Positions 58,205-64,000 of a stretch of 64,000 nucleotides of DNA are shown piece by piece. The notes under the pieces are model-generated. The model was not told the origin of the DNA and ran no database searches. It was given only the letters and a program-made list of their open reading frames with translations. Positions within the stretch are counted from its first letter, which is position 1, and each line of letters opens with the position of its first letter. This DNA is from Mastigias papua (Eukaryota > Cnidaria > Scyphozoa > Rhizostomeae > Mastigiidae): assembly GCA_964019165.1 (NCBI GenBank), contig OZ025279.1:6688341-6752340 (forward strand). The letters are read 5' to 3'. The translations under genes and the position numbers were made by a program.

Positions 58205-61200
58205 CACCCCCTCAATCTGAAGTTGGTGTATTGCTTTGCCATGACGGAGTCTGCTTAAGGGTTTTGTAAATATATCAGCAGGATTGTTCTCTGTTCCAAT
58301 GTATTCGTAAATGATTTCTGTCTGACTTCTGATGAAATGAAAACGTACGTCAATGTGTTTGGTCCGATTATGTTGTTTTGAAGTTTCTTTTGTTAATGCT
58401 AAAGCACCTTGATTGTCACAGTAAATCATTGATTGCGTTGGTTGTTCAAGTCCCATTGATTGGCAAAAAGATCGTAAATAAATCAATTCCTTTGTAGCTT
58501 CGGTCAATGACATGTATTCCGCTTCACACGATGACAGTGCAATAGTTGGCTGTTTTCGTGTCTTCCATGCTATTGGTGTTCCACCGAGTGTGAATACATA
58601 GCCTGATGTTGATCGTCGATCTGTTGTATCACCTGCCCAATCTGAATCACAATAACCTTGCAATTGTCCACTTGATGGTTTGTAGGATAAATAGTATGTT
58701 TTTGTACCGTTAATGTATCGGAAAACACGTTTGAGTGATGCAATATGTTCTGTTCCATGGTTTTCTAGGTACTGTGATAACTTGGAAATTATCCAACTAA
58801 TGTCCGGTCTTGTTGCAGTTGCAAGGTAGACTAAACTGCCTATAGCTTTGCGATATGGAAAATTGGCACTGTCTTCATTTGAATTATTGGTGAGAACGAG
58901 TTTCTTTTCTGCTGGCGTAGCTGTTGGCTTACATTCTGACATATTGAATCGTTTCAGAAGTTCTTCTGCATATCGTCCTTGACTCATCTTGTAGTATCCG
59001 TCTTTTGTTCTTTCAAAATCAATTCCTAAGAACCATTGAAGTTCTCCTCTATCGTCCATTTTAAACTTGCTGTGTAAAAGTTCTTTCGTCTTGGAAATAA
59101 GGTCGAGACTGTTACTTGCAATTATAATATCATCTACCCAGAATAAAACGATAAGTTGGTTGTTGTCAGATGAGGTGTGACTGTAAATACATGAGTCATT
59201 CTGATTTGGTGTAAACCCTTGTGATTTTAGAAAATCTGTAAGTGTCTTGTGCCAGTTTCTGCCACTTTGTTTAAGACCATATATTGACTTACGAAGATGA
59301 CAGGTAAGTTGTGAACCATCATCTTTGGTTTGTTCGTACCCAGGTGGTTGTTGTAAGAATATATCTTTGTCAATTGGTGCATTCAAATAAGCTCCTTTCA
59401 CATCCATTTGATGGAGATAGAGATTATCATTAGCGGCTTTCTGCAACAATACTCTTATTGAAGTGAAACGAGTCGTTGGTGAAAACGTTTCGTCGTAATC
59501 AAGTCCGTGAACTTGCGTAAATCCTCGTGCGACGTATCGAGCTTTATATTGTACTTTGCCGGGCTCTTTCCCTTGCTTGAGTGTATAGACCCAGCGTCCT
59601 TTTGTCACTGTGCGGTTCTCTGGCAATGGCGTTAGATCCCACGTTTCGTTGTCTATTAGGGTGTTGATTTCTTTGTCCATTGCTGCCTTCCATTTGTATG
59701 CATCTTTAGATTGGACAGCTTCCTCGTACGTACTTGGAATGTTAAGAATTGCAGCATATGCATAATCAACACTTGCAGTAAGGTAATAGTCGCTTAAGTG
59801 TTTTGGAGGTCCAGTGTCGCGTTGTGGCCTTGCATTCCGCTGTGTCTCATCCTCGATAGCTGGTGTTTCCGGCTCATTTTCTCCAATTTGTGGATCTGTA
59901 ATTTCACTCTGCTTGTTGGTACTTTCTTCAGAATTCTCTCTTAATGGAATGTTTATGTACTCAGGTTCCTCGGAAGGGAGATCTAAAATCCGTACATTAC
60001 GTGATGTGATAACCTTGTTACTCTTTCGATTCAGCACGTAATAACTCTTGCTTGTGGGGTTGATCCCTAAGTAAATACCTTCTTGTCCCCGAGGTTGCAT
60101 CTTTTGCTTAGGGCCTTCAGTGTAGATAAAACAAGGCGCACCAAATGAGTAAATGCTTCCCATGTCTGGTTTTGTACCGGTGAATATCTCGTAAGCTGTA
60201 GAATTTGTTCTTCTTTGGTAGCTCCTGTTACGTAGGTACTGAGCATGTTTCACAGAATACATCCAGTATGACTTTGGTATCATGGCGTCATTCTGTAGAC
60301 ATCTAGCCATTTCCATTAAACTTCTCCAACTTCGTTCAGCTTTACCATTTTGGTACGGAGAGTACGGTGCGGTCAGTGTATGTTTTATACCATTGTCCCT
60401 TAAAACTTTCTTGAATGCTTGTGATATGTATTCGCCCCCATTGTCACTGTGTACCTCTGTGATACGACCAATTGGCGCTACGTCGGCAATAAACTGCTTG
60501 AAAGCAATATGAGCTTCATCTTTTGAGCGGAGAAAATAGACAAAAAGCATACTTGAGTATTCATCAATGAAGTTGATGATATACTTAAAACCTTCACGTG
60601 ATGTTGGAAGTATGGGGCCACATATATCAGTGTGTACACGATCAAGAGGTTTTTCTGCGTACTTTTGAGGAATGTCATGTGTCTTTGGGCATTTTGTCAT
60701 TTTATTTTCTGTGCATGTTAGGCATGTTGGCATATTTTGTTTACCTTGCGCAATTTTCATACCAGTGGTAACCGACTGTAATTTTGTGATGTCATTATAG
60801 TTCATATGTCCAAGAGAAATATGCCATTCTTGTAATGTGCGAGCTGTGCTGACCTTTGTGCCATTGTTTGGTAGAAAATATAGGTTTCCACACCTTAAAA
60901 AGTCAAAAGTTGTACTCCCATATGCTAGGCAAGCACCCCCTTTTTCAAATGTTACCTTTGCTCCTGCATCTGTAGCTGCTCTTACGGAGAAAAGACTTGT
61001 TGGGAAATCTGGTGTAAGAAGTGCATTTTTCAGGGTAATGTCTCTAGGAATCCCTTTTGAATCAAGTATGGTGAACTTGGCATCCCCTCTAGCTGTTGCA
61101 AGTTTATTGCTCCTCCTACCGTCTGCAAGCTCTATAAAATGATTATGTGGATCAAAAGATTTGTCAAACGCTGTAAAATGCTCTGCATTGTTTATTAAGT

Positions 61201-62116
61201 GACATGTAGCACCACAGTCGACTAATATCTGGTCATTTTTGGGGCGCTCCATGCTCCCTTGATGTGCATTTGTCAAAAATGAAAAATCTGCAGTTGTGTT
61301 TGCTGAAGACTTTTTCTTTTGGAAACACACTTGTTCAATATGACCTTGTTTATGGCAATAATTGCATGTTAGCCCGCTTTTCCTACGACAATCTCGTGAC
61401 CTATGACCCTTTTTGCCACATGAAAAACATGGCCGTTGAACTTGTGTCTGAGATTGTGGGCGTTTACTCTGTTTTGAGACTGTCATTGCCGATGCCTGGG
61501 CTGGAATTCTCACTGCTTCAGTGTTAGCGTAATTTGTGAGCGCTGCTTTAAATTCAACGAGTGTTTTATATTTATCTAGTTGTGTGTGTACAACTACGAA
61601 AGGTTTGTAGGCTTCTGGTAAGCCTTTGAGAAGCATAGCTATGACTAAATTATCTGTGATTGTCTCACCTGCTGAGCGTAGGCCCGTCGCTGCCCTTTCA
61701 GCTCTGATAACATAGTCCGTTATATCTTCCTCCTCACTCATTCTGAGCGTTGTTAATTCCTCATAAAGAGTAAGCACTCGTGGTTTTTCTGTACTCTGAT
61801 AATGTTCGCGTAATACTTTAAATGCAGCTCGTCCGTCGTTTCTGCAATCGGTCATGATAAGCTGTAATGATCTCTCGTCCAATACTTGAACTAATTCGGC
61901 GTAAGCTCTACGATTCTTTTCTGTTGCTTCATCGTCATCCTGGATAGGCTCAGAGTTTGGCAAAATCGCATCATGTACTCCTTTGTCGAGTGTATATAGA
62001 TAGTTGGTGAAGCGCGTTTCCCATATAGGAAATGTATCGCTATCTCCGTTGAAATGCAGCCTAGATCTGGGCCCATAACCTGTTAGGAGTGTTTGCCTAT
62101 CCTGTAGGTATGCCAT
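58199..62116 (-). CDS. Copia gag-pol polyprotein, 1305 aa, intact
   Basis: Single frame, no gag-pol shift. Gag is residues about 1-228, with two CCHC zinc knuckles at 230-243 and 251-264. Protease DCGA at 300-303. Integrase zinc-binding H432, H437, C465, C468, and catalytic D497, D558, E594 (35 residues between the last two). RT core about 820-1065 with MDVKGAYLNA (D905) and the catalytic pair D995-D996 in FWVDD, where Trp occupies the position usually Tyr. RNase H D1157, E1198, D1234, followed by ADIFTKPL. The first 12 codons lie in the 5' LTR. The PBS encodes GYGPR. The final Cys and TGA lie in the 3' LTR. All catalytic residues are present, so it may be active. Confidence 0.98.
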   Translation of the reverse strand: MAYLQDRQTLLTGYGPRSRLHFNGDSDTFPIWETRFTNYLYTLDKGVHDAILPNSEPIQDDDEATEKNRRAYAELVQVLDERSLQLIMTDCRNDGRAAFKVLREHYQSTEKPRVLTLYEELTTLRMSEEEDITDYVIRAERAATGLRSAGETITDNLVIAMLLKGLPEAYKPFVVVHTQLDKYKTLVEFKAALTNYANTEAVRIPAQASAMTVSKQSKRPQSQTQVQRPCFSCGKKGHRSRDCRRKSGLTCNYCHKQGHIEQVCFQKKKSSANTTADFSFLTNAHQGSMERPKNDQILVDCGATCHLINNAEHFTAFDKSFDPHNHFIELADGRRSNKLATARGDAKFTILDSKGIPRDITLKNALLTPDFPTSLFSVRAATDAGAKVTFEKGGACLAYGSTTFDFLRCGNLYFLPNNGTKVSTARTLQEWHISLGHMNYNDITKLQSVTTGMKIAQGKQNMPTCLTCTENKMTKCPKTHDIPQKYAEKPLDRVHTDICGPILPTSREGFKYIINFIDEYSSMLFVYFLRSKDEAHIAFKQFIADVAPIGRITEVHSDNGGEYISQAFKKVLRDNGIKHTLTAPYSPYQNGKAERSWRSLMEMARCLQNDAMIPKSYWMYSVKHAQYLRNRSYQRRTNSTAYEIFTGTKPDMGSIYSFGAPCFIYTEGPKQKMQPRGQEGIYLGINPTSKSYYVLNRKSNKVITSRNVRILDLPSEEPEYINIPLRENSEESTNKQSEITDPQIGENEPETPAIEDETQRNARPQRDTGPPKHLSDYYLTASVDYAYAAILNIPSTYEEAVQSKDAYKWKAAMDKEINTLIDNETWDLTPLPENRTVTKGRWVYTLKQGKEPGKVQYKARYVARGFTQVHGLDYDETFSPTTRFTSIRVLLQKAANDNLYLHQMDVKGAYLNAPIDKDIFLQQPPGYEQTKDDGSQLTCHLRKSIYGLKQSGRNWHKTLTDFLKSQGFTPNQNDSCIYSHTSSDNNQLIVLFWVDDIIIASNSLDLISKTKELLHSKFKMDDRGELQWFLGIDFERTKDGYYKMSQGRYAEELLKRFNMSECKPTATPAEKKLVLTNNSNEDSANFPYRKAIGSLVYLATATRPDISWIISKLSQYLENHGTEHIASLKRVFRYINGTKTYYLSYKPSSGQLQGYCDSDWAGDTTDRRSTSGYVFTLGGTPIAWKTRKQPTIALSSCEAEYMSLTEATKELIYLRSFCQSMGLEQPTQSMIYCDNQGALALTKETSKQHNRTKHIDVRFHFIRSQTEIIYEYIGTENNPADIFTKPLSRLRHGKAIHQLQIEGVC
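58205..58216 (-). promoter_or_regulatory. Polypurine tract
   Basis: Element-sense ATTGAGGGGGTG abuts the 3' LTR and would prime plus-strand DNA. It is also translated as the end of the polyprotein. Confidence 0.85.
62067..62080 (-). promoter_or_regulatory. Primer-binding site, initiator tRNA-Met anticodon arm
   Basis: Directly inside the 5' LTR the element reads GGTTATGGGCCCAG. This is complementary to CUGGGCCCAUAACC of animal initiator tRNA-Met, nucleotides 26-39, ending where Drosophila copia's primer fragment is cleaved. This indicates half-tRNA priming rather than a 3'-CCA primer. Confidence 0.88.
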
Positions 62117-62342
62117 ATCGTGTAGATGAAAACATAAAAGAGTTCAATGTCTATAACTCAGCGATGATAAAGATAATATAAAGCAATATTTGTATAACTG
62201 TAAATCAACGACGATTTCATTCAGCTTGTTCTATATTCTTGCTTCCTGCTCATTCTCATGATTGAGTCTATAATTTATGCGTATATACTATAATAAAGAT
62301 GGCGGCAAAATGTCAATAATAACTTTAGATTGTCCCTCAACA
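62081..62342 (-). repeat. 5' LTR with promoter-like motifs and gag start codon
   Basis: 262 bp, same as 57943-58204. In transcription order: YY1-like GCCGCCATCTT at 62306-62296, a TAGTATATACG TATA-like box near 62290-62280, and the ATG of gag-pol at 62116, 36 nt before the LTR ends. Confidence 0.97.
62281..62306 (-). promoter_or_regulatory. YY1-like motif and TATA-like box in 5' LTR
   Basis: AAGATGGCGGC (62296-62306 on +) is a full YY1 consensus, followed in element direction by a TAGTATATACG box. The same motif is at 58158-58168 in the other LTR. Confidence 0.55.
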
Positions 62343-62347
62343 AATAC
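62343..62347. repeat. Target-site duplication, right (AATAC)
   Basis: AATAC immediately outside the right LTR, matching 57938-57942. Confidence 0.93.
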
Positions 62348-64000
62348 ATGTGTTCTTTAATCAATAGATACAGTGAATGTAATAATGAATATGAGTGAAT
62401 AACTGAATTGAACTTTCTTCTTGAGCTAGAGCAGAGAAGTTAGTTTGAAAACAGAATGCATAACTAAAAGCTCTTTTGGTAGAGGATCTGTAGAATATAA
62501 AACCTCAATATAATGGTTGAAATGAACCTACCATAATAAATAGCCAGTTGGGAATTTTATGAGCCAGTCACAAAGCAAAGACGAATCTTGAATGGTAGTT
62601 TTGGAGCGACCAATCATTGCCGCGAATGAGTTAGAAGCATTATAAGTTTGAGGGAGAGATTAGCACCACAATGTGTCTTTTACAATCCTTGATAGGTTGT
62701 TACTTAACTTAGGACATACTTAACCTTCAGTTGCCTACGTTTTCCCCATAAAATACTCTTTGTTTTGCTTTGAGTAAAGTTCACGCTATAAACATTACTT
62801 CTCATATATTGGCAAACATGACTTGAATCTAATGGGGATGTTTAACTGTAGCTTGTGTAAAACAGAGGTCCTCGAGGGGAAAAGGACCATTGTATTTGAC
62901 AGAATGCTTTCTTTCTGTTGTCTGTTTCCACATAATCCCCTTAGGATCAATGAACCTTCGAGCAGCTTCTATCTAGAACATGGAAAATCGTTCGTGTGTG
63001 CGTTTGAACATTGGAATCACTACGTTTCAACTCGAAGGTGAGATTGTTAGCTGTATTTGATGAGTACGAACTATATTTGATTCGCTGCTTACAGACAGAT
63101 AAAATTTAGCACTATCGCATTTATTATCATCCGTTTATCAGTAGACGGATTGAAGCGGATATTGCAAAATATGGTTTTGTTTGAAGTAAGTCCAATGATA
63201 TCAATAAGCATAAGCGTTGGAGGCATAGGGGCTGGGAGAGCTGGCCTGCAGCCCTCCCAGTTGGGCAGAAATCTATTTCGTTCGGGCAATTTCTTCAGAA
63301 GGGCAGAATTTTCTCAAACAATAGCTCCATCTTAAAGGGCTAACCAGCAACTCATTCGGGCAACATGCCAGTGATTCGAGCATGCAGTTTGCAACTCCCT
63401 GTATTTAAAGTCCCCTCCCCCTACCCCCAAGTCAATAAGTACCTTCCCAATTCAGAATAAACCGAGCATATCTGTAAATTACAACTTCAAATACGAAAAT
63501 TTAAGAAAAGTGCTCTGAACAAAATGTTGGAAATTGCAAGTTCTTTTTATCCTTTCCCATCTATTCCCCATAGCAATTTTGACAATAACATGATTACGTA
63601 GAAAACTACAAAGCATAATATACATTCATCACTTATATTTCTCTGAAAAAGCAAGAGAATGTTACACCATTTTCGCTTGAAAGCAAACCGTGACAATGTG
63701 TAAAAACCTACTAAGTTGGTGTAAGATTATGAACAAGTTGATAACATTTCAGTCTTGGAGGGAGAGAAGATTTAAAAGCAGCCAACGTGGATCTCTTTTT
63801 TTTATCATAAAAAGGTGAAATCTCAAAGGATATGTAAGTTGAATGAGTTACTCAAAATTGAACATTTCTTTTTGGAAAGAGCCTAAGAGCTTTATCAACT
63901 GGAGATTTTGGATGCATTCAATTCTATTGCAAGAACTGTCAGGAAATTCGAGATTTTAGATTAGTTTATACTGATGCTTTTCATTGTTGATTCATGAATT
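62348..64000. other. Intergenic region right of the copia element
   Basis: 1.65 kb. Short open frames only, none with a recognisable family. No repeat with visible ends and no RNA gene found. Confidence 0.5.

Larger units (their letters stand above)
57943..62342 (-). mobile_element. Complete Ty1/copia LTR retrotransposon, 4400 bp
   Basis: Two 262-bp LTRs (57943-58204 and 62081-62342) that I read as identical flank one uninterrupted gag-pol frame on the minus strand. Flanks AATAC (57938-57942) and AATAC (62343-62347) are a 5-bp target duplication. The order gag, protease, integrase, RT, RNase H is that of copia (Pseudoviridae-type), not gypsy. Identical LTRs and an intact frame imply recent insertion. 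It lies in the FAM32A downstream intergenic region and breaks no gene. Confidence 0.98.

Noticed and set aside
59814..61527. Several plus-strand frames within the copia body
   Set aside because: Antisense shadows of the gag-pol frame.

Overview
This is a nuclear, AT-rich metazoan window. It has multi-exon genes with GT-AG introns, long (TA)n tracts, families of short inverted-repeat transposons, decayed non-LTR retrotransposons and one intact Ty1/copia element. The three host genes have animal-style architecture. The LINE remnants and the low intron conservation suggest a non-vertebrate, perhaps a cnidarian or another early-branching marine invertebrate, but the species cannot be fixed from this sequence. 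I see no bacterial operon, CRISPR array or rRNA gene.

Layout. (1) Bases 646-37843 on the + strand hold a complete HEATR1 (UTP10/BP28) gene, which I resolved into 38 coding exons. All phases close, giving 2143 codons plus stop, almost exactly the length of human HEATR1 (2144 aa). Its introns carry MITEs, a tRNA-like SINE candidate, a LINE remnant, an inverted-repeat foldback, several perfect or near-perfect short hairpins and TA-type microsatellites. (2) Bases 39889-40857 on the - strand hold ATP5F1D, the delta subunit of mitochondrial F1-ATPase, in three coding exons. (3) Bases 41045-44525 are a transposon graveyard containing an unassigned acidic reading frame, LINE RT remnants on both strands, and one inverted-repeat element that appears to be inserted in another. 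(4) Bases 44799-53007 on the + strand hold FAM32A in four coding exons and 124 codons, with long repeat-rich introns. (5) Bases 53008-57211 are intergenic with no gene seen. (6) Bases 57212-57772 are a MITE with a second, unrelated inverted-repeat element nested inside it. (7) Bases 57943-62342 are a complete, apparently young copia element on the - strand: 262-bp LTRs identical by eye, a 5-bp target duplication, and a single uninterrupted 1305-codon gag-pol frame. (8) Bases 62348-64000 are intergenic with nothing recognised.

The host genes are housekeeping genes with no shared pathway: ribosome biogenesis (HEATR1), mitochondrial ATP synthesis (ATP5F1D) and a small nuclear protein (FAM32A). 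I found no undescribed multi-gene system. The most informative feature is the copia element. Its reading frame starts 12 codons inside the 5' LTR, crosses a primer-binding site matching the anticodon arm of initiator tRNA-Met, and stops 6 nt inside the 3' LTR.
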